NCBI GenBank assembly: GCA_027186245.1
Contig: CP114498.1
Coordinates: forward strand, 7,633,501 to 7,697,500
Length of the DNA: 64,000 nucleotides
From: Coriaria nepalensis
Taxonomy: Eukaryota; Streptophyta; Magnoliopsida; Cucurbitales; Coriariaceae
Direction: 5' to 3'
Translations under genes and position numbers: made by a program
Shown: piece after piece, positions 48,254-60,760 of the stretch
How the letters are laid out: each line of letters starts with the position of its first letter
Position numbering within the stretch: position 1 is the stretch's first letter
Notes under the pieces: generated by a model
Databases searched by the model: none
Told to the model about the DNA's origin: nothing
Seen by the model: the letters and a program-made list of their open reading frames with translations, nothing else

Positions 48254-50385
48254 TTAATTGGACTCTCTTTCTAGAAACACTTTGCCGAGAAAATCTTGAA
48301 ACCGAGAAGAATATACTTTCGGATTCACCGCTGAAATTGACTTCCGATCATACTGTATTGCCTTGTAAGCATGCTCGAGTCTCTTTATCATATTATAATT
48401 CTGAAAAATATCGATTATTCCGAAATATAACAAAACATTGTGGCACTCTGGTACTCTGACCCTCCTTGGTGAAGAAACGGCTCCCATTTCGTTCCTCGGT
48501 GTTCTTACAGCAGAAGCCGGGACTTTCACGCCGTATCTAAAATCGGGTCTACAACAAATATATAGATTGTAAACATTATGCTTTCAAATAAATAAATAAA
48601 AATTTAAAGGTGAATTTCGAGCAAGTAAACTGAGATCTAAGATTAGGCAGGTCTAAACTAAATTCTAGGTCCACTTAAATGACCGTTTCGGGTTCACAAA
48701 ATGACAGGCTACCCATTATTATGTATCAGTTTGGATATGATAAATTTTTTAGAGGTATATTACGCAACATTTAGAAATCAACATCCACCATTTAACTGAG
48801 GACATAAAAAGGAAGCACAAACCTTTGAGTGGTAGGAAGAAAATTCCTTCTACTCATGGAACTATTTCTGTTGAACGAGACTGAAATTTGACAAAGATCA
48901 AAATACATTATAGGCCCTGCTTAATATCGCATATTAGTCGGTTTGTGATTCAATGAAGAAACTACCTTGATCTGTTACTTCTATATGTACGCCAAGCAAG
49001 AGGCTATAGTTCATTATACCCTCCGCTTCTAAGAAATCACAATCGTACTTGATTTGCCTTCATAAAATAAGAACAAACAATGAGAATATAGAAAAGCTCT
49101 TAATACAATGTGCCTGCCTCTATACGCATGTAGTAGATACTTACGAAAAAAGCTTATGTCGAATCAATGGATCCAAATAAAAGTAGAAATCAAGATCTAT
49201 ATCCTTATATATAATTTCCTCTTGGAATACTACTTTGTCAAAACTCCGGCCTCTTGAAGAGCCTTTTAGGTCATACCGCCTATGTAACTGCAAATCAGCT
49301 TGCAATACATTTGACATGGTGACAAAATGAACCTGGCATCAAAGCAATTAATAATGTCTTAAAGGTTAATGTATAATGAGAAGATAAACCGTCAATAAGC
49401 TTTTTTTAAGGTAGTGAAAAGAGAATTTTACCTTGACGCCACCAGTCGGCCTAACTACATGAAGTCCATATATCGTAGTCAATAGCGAAGACCCGTGCTT
49501 TTTAAGATGGTGATAGTAGTTTGGAAGCATATCTCTGACAGCCTATAGATATATTCAAAGCAGAAAATATATGAGGGTGAATAATGTTCCGGGCATACAT
49601 AGAAGCTGATAAAAAATGAGACATACTTCAAGGTAGGCTTCTTTGACTTGAGAAAAACAATGGAAAAATAATATCAGAAACATTCAGAGAGGAGTGAGAG
49701 AAGATAGCTTCAACTCTTGTCTTCATTTATGTTAGAGTTTGTAACTGAATTCTGCTAAATTGTGAGGTAATCAAGGTGTTGCATTTAGATGAATTGGAGT
49801 TCAGACCGAAACAAGAGTAGAAATAGGTTTGTCATTTCTGTCGACTTACAAGCTCAATCAAACGTTATCCCAACAAGAACAAAGATTGATGTTATTACCT
49901 TCACCTCGGATTTCCGCAAGATTTTAATGACAAATCTATCATCGTTCGGTAGTAAAATCAAAGTACCAATTTTCCCTTGCAAAGCAACTTGATTTAGAAT
50001 CTCATCACCACATACCGATAGCATGTAGTCTGAATAATCTATGTTTTCAAGCTCCAATATATTTCTAAAAAAAATAAGGAAATAAAAAAAAAAACATAAA
50101 TATCAGGCCAGCATTTGCCTTTTTAATTTTCAATAATACTAAATTGTGAATGATTAATTAGTAGCAACAATGATGAAAGAAATTGAATATATTATTCTTA
50201 GAAAACTAATGATGCTAATATTAAGTACTTAGAAACCTGAAGACGGCCGGACAATAATCCTTCCACTCAAAGTCGGTGCTTGTGCCTTGAGAAGAATATC
50301 TACCGTCCTTCTTGGTATATTGAATCCACGTCTTTTTGGTGGTTTTGAAGTCGTTTGGTGAAAGATCCTCTTCTGGTAGTTCCAT
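48254..50385 (-). CDS. Phosphatidylinositol-4-phosphate 5-kinase, short MORN-less type (PIP5K10/11-like)
   Basis: Seven coding exons on the minus strand: 50237-50385, 49899-50064, 49432-49542, 49145-49332, 48966-49057, 48823-48880 and 48254-48548. They total 1059 nt, or 352 aa plus stop, in one continuous frame. The protein begins MELPEEDLSPNDFKTTKKTW with no MORN repeats, as in the PIP5K10/11 group, and the kinase domain fills almost all of it. It shows FVIKILRKSEVK with the ATP-site lysine at about residue 97, YDLKGSSRGRS near 162-172, DIDLDFYFYLDP, GIMNYSLLLGVHIEV, and the C-terminal VLLYFGIIDIFQNYNMIKRL and ISAVNPKVYSSRFQDF. It phosphorylates PI4P to PI(4,5)P2 at the plasma membrane. The segment between the last two blocks is short, so the protein is smaller than the roughly 400-aa Arabidopsis relatives I recall. 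A 5' UTR intron, about 50394-51059, precedes the ATG. Confidence 0.93.
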
Positions 50386-51120
50386 GAACTTCCCTGCATA
50401 TCAAATTAACGGAATCTGGATTTAAGATCATCCACTCACTAATCAAGGTTGCAAAAAGAATCCTAATAGTGCCAAAATGCCCCAAACTATCATCCAAAGA
50501 GGAGAAGCTATAATACAAAATCAGTGATTTGTAGTATATTCTCCTTATTCATCTATATGCAGTTCATGACTTCATTCCACTTTAGTTTTTTCATAGTCTC
50601 GTAAAAATTTTTAGGCATTTACTTTTGCATGCATATTCACCTCATTTGTTTGTTGAACTTAGAGGAAAGAAGAGTGTGATTTTCAATTTTCCAGTCTAAA
50701 TAGGATCCGACATGATTACTAACAAAATCAAATCAATAAATCAATCTGAAATTAGAACTTAGGAAAACAAGAAAATTGATTTATAAAAATTATGAACAAA
50801 CAAATCTAATCAAATTTTCAAATGGGGATAATGGGCAATAGATTTGTAAATTTTATTTTTTCTAAGAGAGAAAAAAGAAAGAAAGAAAAAACCCTTTGAT
50901 CCTTGGGTTTGCATTCAGTTTTTTTTTTTTTTTTTCTTCTTCTAAAACAATGCATGATCAATGAAAAAGAACCTAGATATTGAACGCAGATAAAATCACC
51001 AAATGAATTTAAGAAAAAATAAATAAAAATTAGAGAGCATTAATTTTGAAAAGGGTTACCTTGTTAGAAGCTATTCGTAGAAACTTTTCTGAGAAATTAA
51101 GGGGACACTTGAGATGAACA
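50386..51120 (-). other. 5' UTR and leader intron of the PIP5K gene
   Basis: On the minus strand an acceptor (GATATGCAG) puts the exon start at 50393, 8 nt before the ATG. A donor (AACAAG|GTAACC) ends an upstream exon at 51060. The leader intron is therefore about 50394-51059. The upstream non-coding exon extends to roughly 51110. Confidence 0.6.
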
Positions 51121-52667
51121 TGGAGTATAGAGAAGAAGATGAAAAATAAAAAAATAAAAAAATAAAAAAAAAAATAAAAAATAAAGTATTTTTATTTTCC
51201 TGTAATTAGTTTGAATCGGAAAAGGTTACTTTTGTGCGTCCATGGTTTAATGGATAATACCAGAAATGGTATCATCTTGCAATTTTTGATGCCAGATTAG
51301 CTCGTGGGTTGCCTTAACTAATTTGATATTTTTAGAAACTCCCTCAAATATAAATAAATATATAAAAATTATATATACTTTCACCATTTGAATATATTTA
51401 TTTATATATATGTAAATAAATTATTTATATACATTAATATACCTAATTTCATAATATATCCACATAAAAATTATATTTATATCACATAATCATTATTTAC
51501 CGACATATAATAAGTAATTTTAATTATGTTTTATGAAATATCGAAGGTAGAAAATAAATATGATAAACTTATGAAAGGATCATGACATGTCATGTCTTCA
51601 TTATTTTGTGACTTGCACTTTTGTTTTGGTATTTTGTGTCATATAGTTAAATTTAAAAGATAGTGATCATATTACAAAAGCTACTTCCATTTGCCAACAG
51701 CCCAATACAATCTTCATTCCAAAACAAATGAAATGATGATTCAATTGACCACAATTGAGATTTTAAGCACATGGGTTTTTTTTTTTTTTTTTTTGTCTTG
51801 TGGTTTGGTGGTCCACTAGATTTCCATTTGACAAACAGCCCAATACAATCTTCAACACATGTAACCATACCAAGTTGCATTGGTACCCAAAACAAAAATT
51901 AAAAATTAAAAATTGTTGCTTGTAGCCTTGCACTATAAGAAAATGGGCCCTTTTATTTATGTTAATGGCTTATTTATATAAAAAGTGGTGCTTTTATATG
52001 GAGTGCTGACTGGGGAAGAGATCAGACCGGACCAGATCAGACCATTGTTGTTGCTAAAGTAAGATTCTAAGGTCGGATGAGTTGTCAATTTTATTTGGAA
52101 ATACTAAATTCTTAGGAATGTTTTGACCACCTTATTTTATGTTAGAAATATTTAAAATAAGAAGAATCACAAATTTTGAAAATTATAATTTATGATTTTC
52201 CATATTTTAATGATATTTTCACACTAATTTGTAAAGAAAAATCGATTCTCAATATGATTTATATTTATAAATAAATCTGATTTTTTTTTTCTCCATCACA
52301 TATTTTAAAAGATGAGGTTGACTTTATATATGTTGACTTTAGAAGTTAAAATTAATTAAAAGTAATATATATATACTAAGCACATGTGTTTCAAAAGTAG
52401 CTTAAAAAGAAATAGAAGTGCAAAATATCTCAAACTGTGAAACTTGGGCATTGTTTATAGCTTCTATGGTATTTCTCCTCAATACACAAAAAAGAATTAA
52501 CATCTTCATATCCATAATCAAGAAATGCTTTCTATCTGAATGGTTGTGGACATGTATAGCAATAAACCTTTTTAGATATAAATAGAAGGAGAGAAAACAA
52601 AAAAATAAAAATAAAAAACCAGCAGATGATTCATGAAATTAAGAAGCATATAGATATGATAGATGGA
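51121..52667. other. PIP5K promoter side and spacer with a direct repeat
   Basis: AT-rich DNA. A 32-33-bp imperfect direct repeat (ttccatttg ... cagcccaatacaatcttca) is at 51685-51716 and 51822-51854, separated by a T run at 51778-51794. The right end should be the HAWAIIAN SKIRT 3' UTR. No gene was recognised. Confidence 0.5.
51685..51854. repeat. Imperfect 32-33-bp direct repeat
   Basis: 51685-51716 and 51822-51854 share ttccatttg and cagcccaatacaatcttca and differ by one substitution and one inserted A. The spacer holds a 17-T run. Confidence 0.9.
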
Positions 52668-53903
52668 TTAAGGTTCAATCTCAAGCCTGGGTTCAAAGCA
52701 AAAACCAGTAAAGAGCTGAAGAGGAAACTTCTTAGTGACTGGGCATTTTTGAGACCACCTCCATTGTTTCAACCTCATATCGAAAATAAGTAAAGCAGGA
52801 GCTCCATAGCTCTGTATATATATAAGCTCGTCCGTTCCGCTACTAGCAAAAAATTCATCAAGCTCGCCAAACCCTTGAAAAAACTTGTGTGGCATTTTAG
52901 CAATTTCCTCCCACTCTCTCCCCTTCAAAACCCAAATCCCGATCCCCTTAATAATATCCGTCCGATCCAGTTTCCCAATCCCTCCCACCATAACTAACTT
53001 CTCTTTCAAGTTCATCAACCTCCCACACGTAAGCGGGCAAGGAACTGGAATAAACCCCTTTATCAATGATGACCCGTCAAAGGCCTGCCGCCCCATTAGA
53101 TCATACCCTATAAGCCCATGACGGTTCTCAGGCCCGCCGCCACCGCCGCCGGTCGAGTAAATCAAAAAGTACAAAACCCCATCGCAAGTCACACTCTCAT
53201 CCCCACCTCTCCACCCATTCAAAATCTCGGTCAAAGAAGTCGTCCACATCATCGTCTCAGACCGGTACATGTGGATCGAGATATCCCATTGGAAGAAATT
53301 CCCGGGCACTTGCTTAGATTTCACAATCGTAATGATGTAACTATGTGGCACCCTGATGTTTACAGATATTGCTAGAGCGCTGTAGTCTGAGAATTTCAAT
53401 CCAGGAGGTTCTGGAAGCTTCTTGGATTGTTTCATTATCAGGTTACATACATGTAACCTACTTCTACTATCACTGTCCATGACACAAATTAACCCGTTTG
53501 AGGAAGAAATGAACCAATGAGAATTGTCGATGCAGGGGAGGTCAATTGCGTACCATTTCCTAAGGACTGGATCGTAGGAATATCCCGTTGTTTCATCTGA
53601 GCTAGTGAACATGAAGTACCAAGGCTTTTGTGATCTGATGTCGGAAAAGTTCCATAGGAACCTTCTAGAACTTACTATCTCGTGCCATCTTTTGCAAACG
53701 GAACCAGCTCTTAGGATGCTTGCTATGGGAAGGTGGGCTAGGATTCTTTCTAATAAGTCGTCGGGTAGGATTAGTTCAATGGAGACAGTTGTGGAAGGGT
53801 CTTTATTGTACTCTTCTCGGAGATCAGAGAATGGTTCGTAGGTTGAGACTTCTCGAGTTGGGCTGTCATGGTAATGGTTGATCCATGATGTTTCACCGGC
53901 CAT
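52668..53903 (-). CDS. HWS: F-box/kelch-type protein HAWAIIAN SKIRT
   Basis: Single coding exon, 411 aa, the same length as Arabidopsis HWS as I recall it. Residues about 45-86 form the F-box (LPDDLLERILAHLPIASILR, VCKRWHEIVSSRRFL). The rest is a kelch/galactose-oxidase-like propeller with YSYDPVLRKWYAIDLPCI, IVKSKQVPGNFFQWDISIHM, LTCGRLMNLKEKLVMVGGIG and GIGIWVLKGREW. The end, KFPLQLFTGFCFEPRLEIEP, differs from Arabidopsis HWS by one residue in memory. As an SCF substrate adaptor it limits organ growth and organ fusion and influences microRNA levels (family knowledge). The open frames antisense to it are shadows. A 5' UTR intron is probable: acceptor CCGTAG gives an exon start at 53920, and donor AAAAAAG|GTTTGT ends an exon at 54569. 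Confidence 0.95.
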   Translation of the reverse strand: MAGETSWINHYHDSPTREVSTYEPFSDLREEYNKDPSTTVSIELILPDDLLERILAHLPIASILRAGSVCKRWHEIVSSRRFLWNFSDIRSQKPWYFMFTSSDETTGYSYDPVLRKWYAIDLPCIDNSHWFISSSNGLICVMDSDSRSRLHVCNLIMKQSKKLPEPPGLKFSDYSALAISVNIRVPHSYIITIVKSKQVPGNFFQWDISIHMYRSETMMWTTSLTEILNGWRGGDESVTCDGVLYFLIYSTGGGGGGPENRHGLIGYDLMGRQAFDGSSLIKGFIPVPCPLTCGRLMNLKEKLVMVGGIGKLDRTDIIKGIGIWVLKGREWEEIAKMPHKFFQGFGELDEFFASSGTDELIYIQSYGAPALLIFDMRLKQWRWSQKCPVTKKFPLQLFTGFCFEPRLEIEP

Positions 53904-54770
53904 GATTCAAAGGAAAAGACCTACGGAAAAATTAATAAAACAGAAATTCATTGCATATGGTAAGAGAATGAGACTTCTTCTTCCATGTTGAAAAATAAGA
54001 TATTAAAATGGGGAGTTATGAACTATAGAATTGGGACCCTACTTCTTTTCTTAGATTTGCTTAATTATTCTACCAAACCCTAATGCAACGAAAAAATCAA
54101 AGCCTGAGAATAGAAAACAGTGAGCACCCTTAAATTCAATCCTGCCCTCCAAAATTGATCTAACAAATTAATGTAAATAACAATAAAAACAAAAAAGCGA
54201 AAGCACATGACTCTTCTTTCTGGAAATTTGTAAGATCATAGGAGAGACATTGTTTCTAGCTTTTTAAGCAGAGTTCCTTCCATCGACGTTAATCCCATAT
54301 CAAATTGATGCTTTGAAAACTTAGAACGCTATAAAAACTGCGAATTTAAAACGATTAAAACATCAAATCCCAAAAAACAAAAAGAATATAAAAAGAAGAA
54401 GTAGACGAAGGCAAAACAACCCAGAACTCAACATATATCGTCAGACTAAAATAAAAAACACAGATCAGATAAAAGCAGGAACCAAAAAGAGAAATCACAA
54501 AATACCCTAAATAAATAAATCAAAATCTTCAGCAAAGAACAGAAAATACGAAACCATATTGAACAAACCTTTTTTTTCTCTGAAGCCGGTTCCGAAAATG
54601 GGAAAAGCAAGCTTGGAACAAGAGCCCAGATTAGAGGCTAGAAACGATGAAAAAACACAGAATCACATGAAAGGAAAAGAGAATCGCCCCCTTTTTCCCT
54701 GGAAATGGCAGGGAACTATTGAAATGTCGAGTTCAGTTAGACCACAGAGAGAACGAGAGAGATAGACAGG
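53904..54770 (-). other. 5' UTR, leader intron and promoter side of HWS
   Basis: The leader intron is inferred at 53921-54568, with a non-coding exon of roughly 54569-54765 that ends in a CT-rich run on the minus strand. No in-frame upstream ATG with credible coding was seen. Confidence 0.6.
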
Positions 54771-57500
54771 GGTAGGGGGCTGAGAAGAGAGTGGGTTAAC
54801 GATTTTTAATTTTAACAAAAACGACGGGGAGGGGGTTTCTATAGGGGAGGAAGGAGCGTTGAGGGCGCGTGAGATTTGTTGCATATGAACATGAGGAGCA
54901 CAGTACAACAGCAAATGGTGGATTTTACGAGAGAAAGTGCATTGGGATTTTGGCGTTGGATACCGTGGTTATATGGCGCTCATACAGTTTGTATAATTTA
55001 AGCTTCCATTATAATTCAGTGTTATTGCGTAAGCCATTTCATCCGTGTCACTGTTTATTTTATTTATCGAAGAGTTTCAATCGGTTAGAGTTACCGAAAG
55101 ATTTTAGGACACTTATCACAAGTTATTTGGAGAAGGATTTTCATGTTAGTGTCGCTTTTAATTTTAGTTTTCTTTGAGATGAGGTTAAAAAATTATTTTT
55201 ATTCTTTTATTTTTATTGGTCTTTTTTTGTATTCTTACTAGTTCGAGTCAACATAAATTTTCAAAATATATTAATTTGTTTTTATAAAGAGAATAAATTA
55301 ATAACTTCAAATGAGTTCATTGAGGTAAAATGAGTTAACGAAGAAATGTATAAAAGGAATAAAAGAAAATAGGAGGGGTGAAGGAAAAAAAAACTAGAAA
55401 CACGCGGATTATAAGGTTAAATGCAATGGTCTGCGTATTTTTTAAACTTCATTTTATTCCTGGACGACGTGACTTACCCAAGAATGTCAGATTGCAACGG
55501 ATGACCCAAATTGCATTAGACTATATGGATGTCATCCAATCTCACGCCATACAATCTCACTTCAATTTTGATATTCTACTTACTCAAATTTTTTATTTTC
55601 TTCTACTTCTTTTTCATTTATCTATTTACTTATTTTTAAAATTTTTGTGGGAAAATTTTATTTCAAATATATTAAATAAGGAAAATATTAATCAATTAAA
55701 TTTAGGTAAATTTTAAATAAATAAATAAATATTATAGAATTAAATATCAATTAATAAATATTATTAATAAAACTCAAAATATTAATAGAATTAAATATTA
55801 ATCTACGTGAATAAAAAAATATTATAAACTTAAACATTTTATTTTTCATAGAATTTTTGTCAAAAATTGTTATTATAATTGATTAGGCTTTAATATTATT
55901 GAATAATTTGATTTTTCCATTAATCAAATTTGTAAATTTGTCTCATTAAATCAAATGATCTTAAGATTTTATTTTTCTAGTAAAAAAAAAAAAAAAAAAA
56001 TTGAAACATGGCATAACAATTAACAAGGATCACATGTAAATTGGAACATTCTAAACGAGTTTAGATTCAGTGTGGAGGGACTAATAAAATCCAGATTGAT
56101 CACGAAAATGTCCATATCATTTAGTAAAGACAGTAGTAGCTCATATGCGACTTCAAAAGCCTAATCAATGCTATATAACAAATAAATAACTAAGTATTAG
56201 CTATCAAAACTTTTACGGTAGACCAATAAATAATGCACGCTTTAGTGTTCATCTCTAAGTTTATTACTTTTATCTACTAATTTTAAAGATTATTTCTTTA
56301 AGTAGTTAAATTATTTCATATAATACATAATTAAATAATATATTTTTATAATAATAATAATTTAAATCCATTGTTATCTAATTTTGTTGACAAACATAAT
56401 AAAACAAAATAGCCATGACAATTATGGATACTTATGTATTATATATATTTATTTAATTATTATTTATTTTAAAAAATACAACAATTAGATCCCAGTTTAG
56501 GTATGAAAAAGCCTCCGCCATACATATTGAGAATTGAACTTATTAATATACCATGGATATGCGTTCCCTTGGATGGTCTAAATAAAAACAAAACTAATAC
56601 AACTATGGTTGGCCTGTTTTGGCAGCCGAATATCAATAAAATAAATAAATAAATAATTATTAATTATTTGAATAAATTAAGGATTGATGAAATAAAATAA
56701 ATTTAAAAATATATAAATATAATAAGAGATATTTTTATACGAGTATGGTCTCTGATTATATAGTAAATTAAATTTATGGTTATAAATATTATTTTTATTT
56801 ATTATATTATTTATTAATGCAAGTGATATTTATAATTAGAATGACTAAAACTGATTTATAATTAATTAGAGAGCTCACTTGAAATTATACTTTGAGACCC
56901 TCTTAATATGATTATATATAGTGTTGACGTTGGAAAAATCCGTCACCATATAATAATTGGTTTTTAGTATCTAGAATTATATAGTTGTAATATTTGACTA
57001 ATGAATGTAAATAGATTAAATAAATAATTATAATATATACATGCTTGCTAGAAATTTAAAATATATTTCATACTATTAATTAAAAAATTAAATAAATATA
57101 ATAAATGTGTTGCCATTTTGCATAGAAAATTAAATCTAACTGCAATGACAGATAGACGAATGATTTTAGACTAATATAGGTTATAAGGATTTTAGATTAA
57201 TCTAAGTCATAAAAATAAATAAAGTACGATTATGGAAATGAAAATTTGAAAGAATACATGTTTGAAATAAATAAAGGAGAACTAATGAAATTGAATACTT
57301 GAAAAAATAACTGGATAATTTTTAAAACGTTTGATAAAGTTGAAATGAAATGCAAATTCTACACTATGGCATGAAATGAATATATATTATCTCTACTCCT
57401 AAGATGAGATTAAAACAAATGAAAGAACAAGAAGAGAGAAAAAGGTGTACAATCCATGAATAATAGATCGATACTTTCACTCGAATAAAAATCTGGTACT
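54771..57500. other. AT-rich spacer
   Basis: HWS promoter side at left, then long AT-rich stretches with short direct repeats (around 55640-55860 and 56280-57100) and an A run at 55980. The open frame of 112 codons near 55378 lacks family features. No gene or RNA was recognised. Confidence 0.5.
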
Positions 57501-58586
57501 CAAATCATTATTCCTAAACAAGGATCTTAAGGAATCAAAGAAATACTTTCTCAGAAGAAAAACGTCAAGTTTCATGTCGGACTAGAATAAATTTACCGGA
57601 GCATAGAGAGAATTCATGAGTATTCCTTGATTTTTTATCGATGATTGTTTAGGTGTTTATTGGATGATTATTGATGATTTTTATATTCACCGAAGCTTGG
57701 TATTTATTGGCAAATTAGTTGATGACATTATTGTAAATAAGTTGAAATCGACCTCCACTCTCCCTTATTTTTGGTGCCACTTACCACACTTAATGGCCTT
57801 CACCACCTTTTTAGTTGAATGGTTATTTAGCTTAGTTTTCGTTGAATCCGGTCAACTTTTGGTCTAAGTTCATTGAAACAAACTCCCTCATACCCTATAA
57901 TTTGATCGAGTCCCCCTCTCCCTTCTACAATTTTGGCCGAACATTGTTAGATGTTGAGAGTGATTAACTTCCAGTTGCTTATTAGGAAAAAGTTATTTGG
58001 GCGAATATCTAGGTTGAAATCCTTTCTTTTTCTTCATGTTTTAGTTTAAACTTCTTATTTCTTCTTCAAATTTTGGTTGACTTCTTTGTTGGGTGGAGAT
58101 AGTGTTATCTTTTCTTTGAACGGTCAAGATTACACCTCCCATGATCTTTATATATGCGATCTATGACCATTCCTTGTGCCACATCATCAATCCAAATGAT
58201 TTATTCACTTTATTATAAATATTTCATATTTATCCGAATTTACTTGAATTAAATCATATTCTATCAATTGAGATTAATTATTACCCAATTAAAATTAATC
58301 TTTAATTGGTTACATTAATTACTTGATATTAATTAGTTAGTTTAACCGTAACTGACTTGCATTTAACTCAAATTGCGGACCAATAAGCTTTTGACACGTG
58401 TTAAATATTTATATGTATCAACAAATACCCCAATTAATATCTCTAATCAAAATTCGAATTTGAATTGTATGAGGGAGATTAATGACCTCGACACTATATA
58501 ACTAGACCCTTTCACCTCTTCAATTTCCATCCCTTTTCATCATAAAGGAAGATCTTGAAGAACTTTAGCTAATCAATAATTCTGAC

Positions 58587-59245
58587 ATGGGTAATCCTAT
58601 ACAAGTTTTGACCGAATCTTCCTAAAGTAGCTCTCCCCATTCTTCTGAATGGGTGTCTCATCTCATGGGCTAACATTCTAAAGCCACTTTCCTCGCTATG
58701 GTCAAGGGAACTGAACTTGTCCTGAACGATCTCAAGTTTGACACTATCATAATCACCTATGATCTAGAGATTTCACACGACCTTTATCACCTCCAATCCG
58801 ATTGAACTCCTCAAGGAGCTCTGTCCTCTCTAGGCTTCATCCATTTTTTGAGCAAGGTGTTGCATCGGCCGATAATGACCCTTTGCTAAACATGTTAGTT
58901 GCTAATTTGCACAAGTTGGTGTACTCGGGTCGAGTTAACGGCCAAATACAAATCTTTTTCAAACCGCTTACTTCCTTTCATAAAGAACAATCTATAATAT
59001 AGTATCGGGCTCTCAAATTTCTCGTGGAACACGATCAAGAACTAAACCATTTAGACTGAAAGAGAACTTGGATCCGAGAGAAGTAAGACCCGCCTTCAAG
59101 AGCTCCACTCGGAGTATATTGGCCTTAATTTTCAAATAGTCGAATTTGAAGCTCGGTTAGATGACTTGAGGTCAAAACAGTTTGATGCCCAAAAGGCTAT
59201 ATCAGACCTTAAAGTAACCTGTTGGTGGGAGATCTGAGAAGTCAA
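58587..59245 (+). pseudogene. Broken ORF antisense to the gypsy pol remnant
   Basis: From an ATG at 58587 (MGNPIQVLTESS) a frame continues with stops at TAA, TAA and TGA codons through FLAMVKGTELVLNDLKFDTI. It then shifts into the frame 58802-59002 (LHPFFEQGVASADNDPLLNM) and later into a helical, charged stretch (KTRLQELHSEYIGLNFQIVE, ARLDDLRSKQFDAQKAISDL). I do not recognise the protein. Its place and orientation suggest the antisense ORF carried by some Tat elements. The stops fit C-to-T changes of CAA/CGA. Confidence 0.5.
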
Positions 59246-60290
59246 TCATTTGACATCAAACCCATCAAAAGAATGAACTACCTCAAGGCTCACCAAAACA
59301 CTATAATGACAACAACCGAAATTCTTGGCGGCATTGATCCTTTGTGTGAGTAACCCTCTAATAGAATCTTCGGTGGCCGAACTGTAAAGTAATAACTGGC
59401 TACCTTTGACTGTCGGTGCTAATACCCGAGGAGTTACATGATAGTGTTTGATTATATCGAAGGTGGCCTGATGTTCGGCCGTCCAACCAAATTCGTTGGC
59501 TCTTCGTGATTTCAAGAGAGGACTGAACACTTTCGTTTTCCTAGTCAAATTGGAGATGAATCGTCAGAGGAAATTAATTTGGCTATGGAACCTTTAAAGC
59601 TACTTCTTACTTCAAGGAGGGTCTTTCATTAGTCGATCTCCACACCCCTTTAATGTACGAAGAATGCTAAGAAATTTATGGCAATTACTCCAAAGACACA
59701 TTTTAACGAATTCATTTTTAGTTCGTGAACCCTCATCTAATCAAGACCTTCCGGAGGTCATCAAGATGATTTGATACTTTGACATATTTAATCATAATAT
59801 CATCGATATATATCTTCAAAATTGTTTCAATGTGATCATGAAAAATGGCATTCATCGCTTGTTGGTAAGTAGCCTTGGCGTTCTTTAATTCGAACAACAC
59901 TATTGCCTATTCGAAGACCCCAATTACATTGGGGAACTAGAATGTCGTTTTATGTATATCTTCCTAGGCAACAAAGATATGATTGTAGCTCAAATAGTCG
60001 TCCATGAATGACAATAATTCATGTTGGACAACACCGTGAACAAATAAGTCGGCCACTGACATCAAGTACTCATCTTTTGACGTAACTAAGTTAATATTAT
60101 AAAAATCGATATATACTCTGAGTTTTTTATTTTTTTTTAAGATCGAAACGATATTTGACTTTCACTTTGAATATCTTGACATCTATATGAATTTGGCTTT
60201 ATATAGCCATTCTACCTCCACTTTGACCTTTAGAGTCACTTCGATAGACATTCAATGAGAAAGTTGTTGGAATAACTTAAAATTGGGCCT
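59246..60290 (-). pseudogene. Gypsy reverse transcriptase / RNase H remnant
   Basis: Reading the minus strand from about 59930 downwards: a frame with LKNAKATYQQAMNAIFHDHI, then the catalytic region YIDDIMIK with both aspartates present, then, after shifts, MTRKTKVFSPLLKSRRANEF and FGWTAEHQATFDIIKHY (59246-59548). This is the RT-to-RNase H join typical of Tat-type gypsy elements. An in-frame stop (where GTFEW.. would be expected) and other breaks make it inactive. Confidence 0.8.
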
Positions 60291-60735
60291 AATCGATAAT
60301 CAAAGCTTGACCAATAACTGATCTAAGCCGTCAGCTTATTGTAATTCCATACAAAGTAATTTAAATACTTTGAAAATAAATTAATTAATTCAATCTATAT
60401 ATTTATAAAAAAATATTACTAATATAAACGGACAAAATATTCTCAACCGATACTAAATTAACGTTTAATAAAGGGTTCTTTTATAAATGTTCCACACATC
60501 GATTAGTTTGGCTTTCAATTTGTGGGGTCTTATTAAAATAGCTCGTGACCTTTTCAAAAATTAAAAAAATAAAAAAATAAATGAGAGGGTCATTGGTTGG
60601 AATCATGTAAAGAAGGAACATAATAACAAATCAGCATTTAAATGTGGGGGTGGGGGGAAAGATGGTAGTGAAAGTTTACTTCTTAGTCAGAAAAATCTGT
60701 CCAATCTCCGACATCATACAGATTTTAGTGGATAT

Positions 60736-60760
60736 AATATATATATATATATATATATAT
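60736..60760. repeat. (TA)n microsatellite
   Basis: AT dinucleotide run of about 25 bp. Confidence 0.95.

Larger units (their letters stand above)
57500..60300 (-). mobile_element. Decayed Tat-like Ty3/gypsy retrotransposon
   Basis: The minus strand carries a pol remnant (about 59246-60290). To its left is a broken plus-strand ORF (58587-59240), and then a non-coding region (about 57500-58560) whose mixed composition and TATA-like words would suit a 3' LTR. That order (pol, antisense ORF, LTR) is known from Tat-lineage elements such as Grande and Retand. RNase H and integrase are largely missing, so a deletion is likely. The LTR boundaries and the right-hand LTR were not found. Confidence 0.6.

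Noticed and set aside
52885..53841. Three plus-strand open frames of 78-85 codons
   Set aside because: Antisense shadows of the HAWAIIAN SKIRT coding exon.
55378..55716. 112-codon open frame
   Set aside because: Lysine-, phenylalanine- and leucine-rich translation of AT-rich spacer, with no recognisable domain and no supporting gene context.
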